From Candidatus Hydrogenedens sp. (GTDB taxonomy: Bacteria; Hydrogenedentota; Hydrogenedentia; Hydrogenedentales; JAEUWI01), in assembly GCA_016125095.1 (NCBI GenBank), contig WGMK01000004.1, forward strand, positions 1 through 63,059: a stretch of 63,059 nucleotides of DNA. Reading direction: 5' to 3'. Both the position numbers and the translations under genes were made by a program. Numbering within the stretch: position 1 is the first letter of the stretch; every line of letters begins with the position of its first letter. A model generated the notes under the pieces. It ran no database searches. It worked only from the letters and a program-made list of their open reading frames with translations, and was not told the DNA's origin. Below are positions 32,715-40,347 of this stretch, in pieces.

Positions 32715-32981
32715 ATGGGTATGAGTAGCGAACACATAGAGTTGCCGGAACGTCAGGCGGCATTCATTCGCAAGCTGATTGCAGAAGGCCATTTCGGCGA
32801 TATGCAACAAGTCATCCGGGCTGGAGTCTCCTTGCTGGAAGAACGGTTTGCCGAGGAAGATGGTCAAAAAGAGACGCTTCGGCAACTGATGGACGAGGCG
32901 CTTTCGGGTCCCCGGAGCGAACGCAGTCCCAAGGATATCTGGGAGGCCGCCGAGGCCCGATACCTGACAAGGAATGCCTAG
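32715..32981 (+). CDS. ParD-like antitoxin (ribbon-helix-helix)
   Basis: 88 aa. The N-terminal half, IELPERQAAFIRKLIAEGHF followed by G-D-M-Q-Q-V-I-R-A-G, is the DNA-binding ribbon-helix-helix of the ParD/CC2985 family. The C-terminal half (LRQLMDEALSGPRSERS) is the toxin-binding tail. ATG 32721 is an alternative start. The stop overlaps the start of a ParE remnant, the standard operon layout. With the toxin destroyed it can no longer have a local partner, though it might still repress its promoter or neutralise related toxins. Confidence 0.85.
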   Translation: MGMSSEHIELPERQAAFIRKLIAEGHFGDMQQVIRAGVSLLEERFAEEDGQKETLRQLMDEALSGPRSERSPKDIWEAAEARYLTRNA

Positions 32982-33063
32982 GGTCCGCCTGACGCTCGCT
33001 TCCAGGGAGGTCCTGATCGCCCGAATTCTGGGCCCTGGGCAGGATCCGCTTCGCGCGTTTTAG
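32974..33063 (+). pseudogene. ParE toxin remnant with internal deletion, 29 codons
   Basis: The ORF starts inside the antitoxin gene (ATG 32974) as ParE genes do. Its first 12 residues, MPRVRLTLASRE, match the ParE N-terminal strand. Its last residues, VLIARILGPGQDPLRAF, match the ParE C-terminal strand and tail (compare V.RILHG..D...LF). About 60 residues between them are missing and the frame is kept. RelE/ParE toxins are about 95-100 aa, so the product cannot fold as a toxin. Confidence 0.7.
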
Positions 33064-33082
33064 ACCTCGCCATTTCTAAGTG

Positions 33083-33111
33083 GCTGCGCAGCCCGAGAGC
33101 GTAGCTTTTTT
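33083..33111 (+). terminator. Intrinsic terminator after parD/parE remnant
   Basis: The stem GCTGCGC (33083-33089) / GCGTAGC (33099-33105) has one G-U pair and a 9-nt loop. It is followed at once by six T (33106-33111), and lies 20 bp after the ParE remnant stop. Confidence 0.6.
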
Positions 33112-33178
33112 CGTTTCTTCCGTATGCAATCGCTCCTTATGAAGGCGTATGCTGCGCGCTTTCCTCAGGAGACCGACC

Positions 33179-34291
33179 ATGAGCCAGCCGACCGAATCCG
33201 CCGCGCCGAACCGGGTGATGGCCATCGATGCCCTGCGCGGCTTCGACATGCTCTGGATTACCGGCGGCCGCGAGATGCTACTGGGCATCGCCGTGCTGCT
33301 CACGGGCAGCGTGCCGGGCTGGCTCGATTATCACCTGGGTCATCCCGAATGGACCGGCTTTTCGGCGTGGGACATGATCATGCCGCTGTTTCTGTTCATC
33401 ACCGGCGCGTCCATGCCCTACAGCTTCGCAAAGTACGCCAGCCCGCATCGAGATTATCCGCGCATCTATACCAAGCTCGCCCGCCGCATCGCGCTGCTCT
33501 GGTTCTTCGGCATGATTGTGCAGGGCAATCTCATCGAGTCCATCGTGTCGTTCGACTTTTCCGACCTGCACCTGTATTCCAACACCCTGCAGGCCATCGC
33601 CAGCGGCTATCTGGTGGCTGCCCTCGCGTTGTTGTATCTGCCGATGGCGGGACAAGCCGTGTTGTGCGCGGCGGTGCTGCTGCTTTATTGGGCCCTGATG
33701 GTATCGGTGCCTGTGCCCGGGCATGGCGCCGGGCTGCTCGAGCCGGACGTCAATCTCGCGATGTATGTGGACGAAACCGTGCTCGGCCGATTCCGCGACG
33801 GCACGCACTACACCTGGATACTCAGCAGCCTCGGCTTCGCGGGGTCCGTGCTGCTCGGGGTGTTCTCCGGGCACATCCTGCGGAGCGGGGGATCGAAGGC
33901 GCAGAAGCTCGGCATGCTCATCGCCGCCGGGCTGGCCTGCCTCGCGGTGGGCGGTATCTGGGCGCAATTCTTCCCCATCATCAAACACATCTGGACCAGC
34001 TCGATGGTGCTCTGGGCCGCCGGGTTCAGCTACCTGCTGCTGGCGTTCTTCTTCGCCGTCATGGACATCGGTGGCTACAAGCGCTGGGCCTTCGCGTTCA
34101 TGGTCATCGGTGCCAACGCCCTGCTTGCCTACATGGGCGGCGAGTTGATCGTCGGTATCTTCACCGGCGCGGCCGAACAAGCCCTCGGCGAATCCCGCCT
34201 CATCGAAGGCGCGGCCGCCGCCCTCGCCTTCGGGCTCATGTGGGCCGCCCTATACGGTCTCTACCGCAAACGCTGGTTTCTGCGGGTGTGA
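33179..34291 (+). CDS. DUF5009/NagX-type membrane acyltransferase
   Basis: 370 aa from ATG 33179 (AGGAG upstream). The signature RVMAIDALRGFDMLWITGG lies near the N-terminus, followed by about ten hydrophobic segments. These features define the family related to human heparan-alpha-glucosaminide N-acetyltransferase (HGSNAT) and bacterial NagX. The family is thought to move an acyl group across the membrane to a sugar amine; the substrate here is unknown. It ends 9 bp before the convergent alpha-E gene. Confidence 0.85.
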   Translation: MSQPTESAAPNRVMAIDALRGFDMLWITGGREMLLGIAVLLTGSVPGWLDYHLGHPEWTGFSAWDMIMPLFLFITGASMPYSFAKYASPHRDYPRIYTKLARRIALLWFFGMIVQGNLIESIVSFDFSDLHLYSNTLQAIASGYLVAALALLYLPMAGQAVLCAAVLLLYWALMVSVPVPGHGAGLLEPDVNLAMYVDETVLGRFRDGTHYTWILSSLGFAGSVLLGVFSGHILRSGGSKAQKLGMLIAAGLACLAVGGIWAQFFPIIKHIWTSSMVLWAAGFSYLLLAFFFAVMDIGGYKRWAFAFMVIGANALLAYMGGELIVGIFTGAAEQALGESRLIEGAAAALAFGLMWAALYGLYRKRWFLRV

Positions 34292-34300
34292 GGTGTCCGC

Positions 34301-35290
34301 CTACCCTTCCTGGCCCTGCATCGAAGTGCGGTGCGTGCGGCGCTCGAGCGGCTTGCCGCTGAAGAAGCCGTCGGATATCGCGCCGCCGATGCGGTTCAGC
34401 TTTATCTGCAGCGAATCCACGAACTCGTGCACGCCTGCCAGCACCACTTCGTCGGCCTTGGCGCAGGCCAGTTGCGAGTGCAGCTGGTTGCAGTAGCGCT
34501 CGCAGTCGTAGGTGTATTCTCCCGTGTAGGACCCCGCGATGCGCGCGATCGCGAATTGCAGGCTCTCCACGCAGTATCGCACGGAGCGCGGAAAGGCGTT
34601 GCTGAGCAAGAGCAGGTGACAGACGTTCACCGGCAGTATCTGGCCGTAGGTCTGGCGGTACGCCTGCAGCGCACTGGCCGAGCGCAGCAGCGCCGACCAC
34701 TGGATGTTGTCCACCTGGCTGCCGACGTCGTCGGCCGTGGGCAGCAGGTAGAAATACTTCACGTCCAGAATGCGCGAGGTCTTGTCGGCGCGCTCCAGCA
34801 TGCGCCCGGCGCGGCAGAAGAACCAACCATCGTCGTGCGTCATCGTCGTCAGGGTCCGCCCGATGAACTCGTTGCTCTCCTTGATGACCAGTTCGAAAAA
34901 CAGGCGCGGCGATACCAGCCGATCCGGTGCTTTCGAAATCGCATCCACCTGTTGGTAGAAGGTGTTCACCTGCTCCCAGAGGTCCGTCGGGATAATTTCG
35001 CGCACGGTGCGGGCGTTCTCGCGGGCGGCCTTCAGACAGCAATAGATGGAGTTCGGGTAATCACGATCGAAGGCCAGAAACTCGATCACGTTCGCCTGCG
35101 TGGCGCTGTCGTATTTCTCGGCGAAGAGCGCCTCGTCCGCCGTGATGCTGATCAGCGGCAGCCACTGCGGCTCCGAGGAATTGTCGTCGAGCGCCAGGTG
35201 CCAGTTCACGTTCACGACCCGCGCGATGTTCTCCGCGCGTTCGATGTACCGGCACATCCAGAAGATGGATTCCGCGACTCTGCTTAGCAT
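34301..35290 (-). CDS. Alpha-E domain protein (DUF403)
   Basis: 329 aa, entirely helical. It begins MLSRVAESIFWMCRYIERAEN, the invariant start of alpha-E proteins, with further conserved segments NSLLxxxx-type helices (FVDSLQIKLNRI at the end). Family members almost always sit next to a circularly permuted ATP-grasp protein and a transglutaminase-like protein, as here. Their biochemical role is unknown; comparative genomics places them in peptide- or amide-forming pathways. It is the last gene of the leftward operon, 19 bp after the ATP-grasp gene. Confidence 0.9.
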   Translation of the reverse strand: MLSRVAESIFWMCRYIERAENIARVVNVNWHLALDDNSSEPQWLPLISITADEALFAEKYDSATQANVIEFLAFDRDYPNSIYCCLKAARENARTVREIIPTDLWEQVNTFYQQVDAISKAPDRLVSPRLFFELVIKESNEFIGRTLTTMTHDDGWFFCRAGRMLERADKTSRILDVKYFYLLPTADDVGSQVDNIQWSALLRSASALQAYRQTYGQILPVNVCHLLLLSNAFPRSVRYCVESLQFAIARIAGSYTGEYTYDCERYCNQLHSQLACAKADEVVLAGVHEFVDSLQIKLNRIGGAISDGFFSGKPLERRTHRTSMQGQEG

Positions 35291-35309
35291 GGTTTGTTCC
35301 GATCTGCCG

Positions 35310-36743
35310 TTATTCGGCCAGCACCCAGGTGTCCTTGCTGCCGCCGCCCTGCGACGAGTTCACTATCAGCGATCCCTTCTTCAGGGCCACGCGCGTGAGC
35401 GCCCCGGGCAGCACGTACACGCCGTCGCCATGCAGGGCGTAGGGGCGTAGGTCCACATGGCGTCCTTCGAAGCCGTCGTCGCACAGCGTCGGCACGCGCG
35501 ACAAAGAGAGCGTAGGCTGGGCGATGTATTCGCGCGGGTCGGCCAGAATTGCCTCGCGCACGGCGGCCAACTGGTCCTTCGTCGCGTGCGGCCCCACCAC
35601 GATGCCCATGCCGCCCGAGGCGTTGGCCGGCTTCACCACCAACTCGTCCAGGTGCTCAAGCACATATTTCAGGTCGTCGGCCTTCTCGCAGAGATAGGTC
35701 GGCACGTTCGGGATAATCGGCTCTTCCGCCAGGTAATAGCGGATGATGTCGGGCACGTAGGAGTAGATGACCTTGTCGTCCGCCACGCCGGTGCCGGGCG
35801 CGTTCGCCAGTGTCACGCGGCCGTTCTTGTACACTTCCATGATGCCCGGCACGCCCAGGCAGGAGTCCGGGCGGAACACTTCCGGGTCGAGGAAGTCGTC
35901 GTCGAGACGGCGGTAGATTACATCCACCCGGCGCAGTCCGCGCGTCGTGCGCATCTTCACAAAGCCCTCGTGCACCACCAGGTCGCGGCCCTCGACGAGT
36001 TCCACGCCCATGTTTTGCGCGAGGAACGAGTGCTCGTAGTAGGCGCTGTTGTAAATGCCCGGCGTAAGCACCACCACCACGGGCGATTCGCACCCGGGCG
36101 GCGCGGCGAAATCGAGCATCTGGCGCAGCTTCGCCGGGTATTCTTCCACCGGACGTACGCGCCCGATGCGGAACAGGTCGGGCAGCGTGCGCTTCATGAG
36201 GTCGCGATTTTCCAGCACGTACGACACGCCGGAAGGACAACGCATGTTGTCCTCCAGCACGTACATCTGGCCATCCTTGTCGCGCACGAGGTCGGTGCCG
36301 CTCACATGGTTCCAGATGCCGCCGGGCACCTTCAGGCCTTCGCACTCTTTGCGGTAACAGACCGAGCTCTTCACGAGCGATTCCCGGACTACCTTATCCT
36401 TGAAGATCTTGCCGTCGTGGTATACGTCCTGGATAAAGAGGTTCAGCGCCGCGATGCGCTGCTTGAGGCCCTTCTCGATCCAGTCCCATTCCTTGCCGGG
36501 AATGATGCGCGGTATGAGGTCGAAGGGGAAGATGCGCTCGGTGTCGCCGTCCTCGCTCTTCAGCGTGAAGGTGATACCGAGTTCGTGCAGGGCCGTTTCG
36601 GCTTCCCGCTGTCGGCGGTACAACTCGACTCGGTCGATTGCGGATAGCTGCTCGACGATACGCTGCATGCCGACGCGCGGCTTGCCCGCCGTCTCCATCA
36701 TCTCGTCGAAGAAGCCCTCGGTCTGGTACAACTCGCTTAGCAT
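35310..36743 (-). CDS. Circularly permuted ATP-grasp type 2 protein (COG2308)
   Basis: 477 aa. The order is an N-terminal segment with [21 protein letters not shown], then [32 protein letters not shown], which is the Mg/ATP-binding core placed early by permutation. The C-terminal part has [20 protein letters not shown], the glycine-rich ATP lid. The protein ends with [15 protein letters not shown]. It is predicted to activate a carboxylate and form an amide or peptide bond. It forms an operon with the DUF2126/transglutaminase gene upstream and alpha-E downstream. A paralogous version fused to alpha-E lies across the divergent promoter at 40348. Confidence 0.92.
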   Translation of the reverse strand: MLSELYQTEGFFDEMMETAGKPRVGMQRIVEQLSAIDRVELYRRQREAETALHELGITFTLKSEDGDTERIFPFDLIPRIIPGKEWDWIEKGLKQRIAALNLFIQDVYHDGKIFKDKVVRESLVKSSVCYRKECEGLKVPGGIWNHVSGTDLVRDKDGQMYVLEDNMRCPSGVSYVLENRDLMKRTLPDLFRIGRVRPVEEYPAKLRQMLDFAAPPGCESPVVVVLTPGIYNSAYYEHSFLAQNMGVELVEGRDLVVHEGFVKMRTTRGLRRVDVIYRRLDDDFLDPEVFRPDSCLGVPGIMEVYKNGRVTLANAPGTGVADDKVIYSYVPDIIRYYLAEEPIIPNVPTYLCEKADDLKYVLEHLDELVVKPANASGGMGIVVGPHATKDQLAAVREAILADPREYIAQPTLSLSRVPTLCDDGFEGRHVDLRPYALHGDGVYVLPGALTRVALKKGSLIVNSSQGGGSKDTWVLAE

Positions 36744-36794
36744 GGCTCTGTTCCTTGCTGTTGCAGGCAGCGGTCCGCGCTGTCTTTTGTCTTA

Positions 36795-39700
36795 CTACAC
36801 ATGCAAATACTCGTGGCGCAGGTCGAGCGTCATCGGGAATTCCGGCAATTTCGGCGCGGGCCGCATATGCGTCGAACCGCGGCTGTGGCCCATGGGTGAA
36901 AAGCGCACCTGACGCCGCGCTTCGGCCTCGTTCGCGTTGATTGGATACGACTCATAACTGCGGCCGCCCGGATGTGCCGACCACAGCGTGCAGCCGCCCA
37001 GCGCGCGGTCGTTCCACGTATCCACAATGTCGAAAATCAGCGGTACGTTCTCCGGCAGGCAGGGGTGCAGGCTCTCGGAAAGCGGCCACGCGCGGTAGCG
37101 CACGCCCGCCACGAATTCGCCGATGGTGCCTGTGGAATGCAGCGGCAGTTCAAAGCCGTTGCAGGCGATTTTGTGGCGCGGATCCACCAGTCCACGCACC
37201 AGCACCTGCACGCGATCCAGCGAACTGTCCACGTAGCGCGTGGTGCCGCCGCCGCCAACTTGTTCGCCTAGCACCGGCCACGGCTCAATGGCCGCGCGGA
37301 TTTCCAGCTTCACCCCGTCGTGCACAATCTCGCCAAACTTGGGGAAGCGGAACTCGAACAAGGTGCGGAACCACTCCGGCCGGAAATCGTAGCCGTGCCG
37401 CCGCAGGTGGTTGAGCACGTCCTCGAAATCGGTCTGGATGAAGTACGGCAGCATGAAGCGGTCGTGCAGTCCCGTATGCCAGCGCACCAGCGGCGTGTCG
37501 TACGGCGCCTTCCAGAAGCACGCGATGAACGCGCGGATCAGCGCCTGGTGCAGCAGGTACATGCGCGGATGCGGCGCCATCTCGAAGGCCCGCATTTCGA
37601 GCAGGCCGCGGCGCCCCTCGGCAGAATCCGGCGAATACAGCTTGTCGATGCAGAATTCCGCCCGGTGCGTGTTGCCCGTCACGTCCGTCAGCAGGTGTCG
37701 GAACAAGCGATCAACCATCCACGGCAGCGTCGTCACCCCGCCGTTGATCTGGTCGAAGGCCAATTGCAGCTCGGGCATCATGTCGTTGCGGGCCTCGTCC
37801 ACGCGCGGCGCCTGCGAAGTCGGGCCCACGAAGAGGCCCGAGAACAGATACGAGAGCGACGGGTGATTCGACCAGAAGCCAAGCATGCTCTTCAGCAAAT
37901 CGGGCCGCCGCAGAAACGGGCTGTCGGCCGTGGTCGGGCCGCCCAGCACGATATGACCTCCGCCGCCCGTGCCCGTCGCGCGCCCGTCCAGCCCGTATTT
38001 CTCCGAGCTCAGGCGGGTCTGCCGCGCCTCTTCATACAGGATATCGGCAAAATCCTTCAGTTCGCTCCAGTCCGCCGCCGGGTGGATGTTGACCTCGATC
38101 ACGCCCGGGTCAGGACGGACGCTGAAGCTCGTCACGCGCGGATCATGCGGCGGCTTGTAGCCCTCGATGATGACCGTGACCTCCAGTTCTGCCGCGGTCT
38201 GCTCGATCGCCCGCAGCAGCTCGAGGTAGTGGTCGAAGTACTGCAGCGGCGGCATGAACACATAGAGGCGGCCCTTGCGGACCTCGGCGCAGATCGCCGT
38301 GCGCACGAGGGAGGCGTCGTTCGAATACGTAACCGGCCCCGCCCAGGGATGCAACGGGCTGTTGAGACCCAGACTGCGCGAGCTGCTGTACGGCGCCTGC
38401 GACAAATACCGCGCATATCCCGGACGCGCCGCGCCCGGTCGCTGCAACGGCTCGAAAGCAGTACCCGCGCCTCCGCCCATCGGCGGCCAGGCGCTGGGGT
38501 CGGGCGTCCACACCCGGTGCCGCGCGTCCTCGACCTCCCAGGGCAGCGAATCCAGCGGCAGGCGGAGACCCATCGGCGAATCGCCCGGAATCAGGTACAT
38601 GCGCTCCGCACGCAAGAACCACGCGCCGCTTTGCCAGAACCAGCCGGTGTTGTCGTACACCACGCGCAGGGGAAGCGTGTAGCCCGCGATGTGGTCCAGC
38701 CCCTGCTCGAACACCCGCTGCAGCCGCGCCCGCTCTTCCGGCTCGTCCAGGCGCGAATCGAAGGGGTCCACGTTGTCCGGTAGCCGGCGCTCGCGCCAGA
38801 GGTAATAGAACACGTCTTCGTGCGCCGCAATCGAGTGGGCTGGTTCCACGCCGAGGTGGCGGCAGAGGGTCTGCATATACGCCGCTGCCGTCTCGGGCGT
38901 ATAGCCGTAGTTTCGCATCTCGTTGCCCCGCAGCTCGGGGTCGTTCCACAGCGGCGTACCGTCGTTGCAAAAGAAGCAATCCAGCGACCAGCGCGGCAGG
39001 CTCTCGCCCGGATACCACTTGCCTTGCCCATGATGGTGCAGCGACGTGGGGGAGAAGCGCTCTGTCAGGCGCTCGAACAGCTCCACGCCCATGCGCCATT
39101 TGTCATCGCCGAGGGCATCGGTGTGCCATTGCGCGCTGTCGCGGTCGTACATCGAAACAAACGTCGGCTCGCCGCCCATCGTCAGCCGCACGTCGTGCGC
39201 TTGCAGATCGGCGTCGATGGCCGAACCCAGCGTGTCGATGGCGATCCATTCTTCATCGGTCAGCGGCTTGCTGATGCGCGGCGTCTCGCGTACGCGCTCC
39301 ACCGACATCTCGAAGCCGAACTCGGTCTCGCACTTTTCCATCGAGCCGCTGATCGGCGCAGCCGAGGACGGCTGCGGCGTGCAGGCCACGGGTAAGTGGC
39401 CCTCGCCCGCGAGCAGCCCCGACGTCGGGTCGAGTCCCACCCAGCCCGCTCCCGGCAGATACACTTCCGTCCAGGCGTGCAGGTCGGTGAAATCCGAGAC
39501 CGGCCCGGCCGGACCATCCAGCGGGACCTCGTCGGCTGTCAGCTGAATCAGGTATCCGCTGACGAAGCGCGCGGCCAGGCCGAAGTGGCGCAGCAGGTGG
39601 ACCAGCAGCCATGCGCTGTCGCGGCACGAACCGCTGCGTAGGGTCAGGGTTTCCTCGGGCGACTGCACGCCCGGTTCCTCGCGGATGAGGTACCGCACGT

Positions 39701-40163
39701 CCTTGAAGAGACGTTGATTTAAATCCACCAGAAACTGAAGCGAGTGCATCGGCGTCCGCGGAATGCTCGCCAAGTATTCTTTGATGAGCGGACCGGGCTT
39801 TCCTACCTCAAGGTAGGGTTTGAGTTCCGTCGATGTTTCCGGATGGTAGGAAAACGGGAATTCGAGTGCGTCTTCGTCCAGAAAGAAATCGAAGGGATTG
39901 ATCACCACGAGGTCGGCCGTCAGGCCTACTTCGACGCTGAACGACCGGGTGCGGTCGGGCACGACGATGCGCGCCAAGTAGTTACCGAAGGGATCCTGCT
40001 GCCAGTTCAGGAAGTGATGTTCCGGTTCGATACCCAGCGAATAGCTGACAATCCGCGTGCGGCAGTGGGCCGCCGGACGAAGCCGGATTATCTGCGGAGA
40101 AAGGCGAATTGCCCGATCGTACCGGTATTCGGTGCGATGATGTAAAGACACACGTATAGACAC
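36795..40163 (-). CDS. Transglutaminase-like plus DUF2126 protein
   Basis: 1122 aa from GTG 40163. I chose this start because GGGAGC lies at good spacing and relatives begin '(M/V)SIRVxLHHRTxYRYDR'; the longer frame upstream would include the promoter. The N-terminal third is a bacterial transglutaminase-like cysteine peptidase fold with catalytic triad Cys180 (SGSCRDSAW), His229 (LHAWTE) and Asp245 (GLDPTSG). The rest is DUF2126 (MGGEPTFVSMYDRDSAQWHT, ARYLSQAPYSSSRSLGLNSP), a domain found only in this context. It is the first gene of the leftward operon. The family may cleave or form amide bonds on the peptide handled by the neighbouring ATP-grasp proteins; this is inferred from context. Confidence 0.9.
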   Translation of the reverse strand: MSIRVSLHHRTEYRYDRAIRLSPQIIRLRPAAHCRTRIVSYSLGIEPEHHFLNWQQDPFGNYLARIVVPDRTRSFSVEVGLTADLVVINPFDFFLDEDALEFPFSYHPETSTELKPYLEVGKPGPLIKEYLASIPRTPMHSLQFLVDLNQRLFKDVRYLIREEPGVQSPEETLTLRSGSCRDSAWLLVHLLRHFGLAARFVSGYLIQLTADEVPLDGPAGPVSDFTDLHAWTEVYLPGAGWVGLDPTSGLLAGEGHLPVACTPQPSSAAPISGSMEKCETEFGFEMSVERVRETPRISKPLTDEEWIAIDTLGSAIDADLQAHDVRLTMGGEPTFVSMYDRDSAQWHTDALGDDKWRMGVELFERLTERFSPTSLHHHGQGKWYPGESLPRWSLDCFFCNDGTPLWNDPELRGNEMRNYGYTPETAAAYMQTLCRHLGVEPAHSIAAHEDVFYYLWRERRLPDNVDPFDSRLDEPEERARLQRVFEQGLDHIAGYTLPLRVVYDNTGWFWQSGAWFLRAERMYLIPGDSPMGLRLPLDSLPWEVEDARHRVWTPDPSAWPPMGGGAGTAFEPLQRPGAARPGYARYLSQAPYSSSRSLGLNSPLHPWAGPVTYSNDASLVRTAICAEVRKGRLYVFMPPLQYFDHYLELLRAIEQTAAELEVTVIIEGYKPPHDPRVTSFSVRPDPGVIEVNIHPAADWSELKDFADILYEEARQTRLSSEKYGLDGRATGTGGGGHIVLGGPTTADSPFLRRPDLLKSMLGFWSNHPSLSYLFSGLFVGPTSQAPRVDEARNDMMPELQLAFDQINGGVTTLPWMVDRLFRHLLTDVTGNTHRAEFCIDKLYSPDSAEGRRGLLEMRAFEMAPHPRMYLLHQALIRAFIACFWKAPYDTPLVRWHTGLHDRFMLPYFIQTDFEDVLNHLRRHGYDFRPEWFRTLFEFRFPKFGEIVHDGVKLEIRAAIEPWPVLGEQVGGGGTTRYVDSSLDRVQVLVRGLVDPRHKIACNGFELPLHSTGTIGEFVAGVRYRAWPLSESLHPCLPENVPLIFDIVDTWNDRALGGCTLWSAHPGGRSYESYPINANEAEARRQVRFSPMGHSRGSTHMRPAPKLPEFPMTLDLRHEYLHV

Positions 40164-40243
40164 GAACGTTTGCTCCCGCGCATCGTTGCCAAGGTCTGTC
40201 CAAGGGAAACACCCGGCGCGATGCCGCATGTTCGCCCCACCCA

Positions 40244-40260
40244 AAGCAAGACCCGTGCCG
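40244..40260 (-). promoter_or_regulatory. Sigma-54 promoter for the leftward ATP-grasp cluster
   Basis: On the minus strand the site is CGGCACGGGTCTTGCTT: TGGCAC-N5-TTGC with one change (C for the first T) and 10 bp between GG and GC. Transcription would start near 40234, about 71 nt before GTG 40163. Confidence 0.75.
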
Positions 40261-40299
40261 TAACACCATCCTCATCCGTTACCGTGTCCGGATCGTCGT

Positions 40300-40316
40300 G
40301 TGGCATGATCATTGCT
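40300..40316 (+). promoter_or_regulatory. Sigma-54 promoter for the rightward ATP-grasp cluster
   Basis: GTGGCATGATCATTGCT matches TGGCAY-N5-TTGC with 10 bp between GG (40302-40303) and GC (40314-40315). Transcription would start near 40327, about 21 nt before GTG 40348. A GTAAC-N13-GTTAC dyad (40260-40282) lies between the two promoters and could be an activator site. Confidence 0.78.
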
Positions 40317-40347
40317 TTGATGGGAGTCCGTTGGAGGCAGGGTAGAG

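Noticed and set aside
40164..40244. Extension of the transglutaminase/DUF2126 gene to 40244
   Set aside because: The added 27 codons overlap the predicted transcription start and do not resemble the family N-terminus. GTG 40163 has a good ribosome site.
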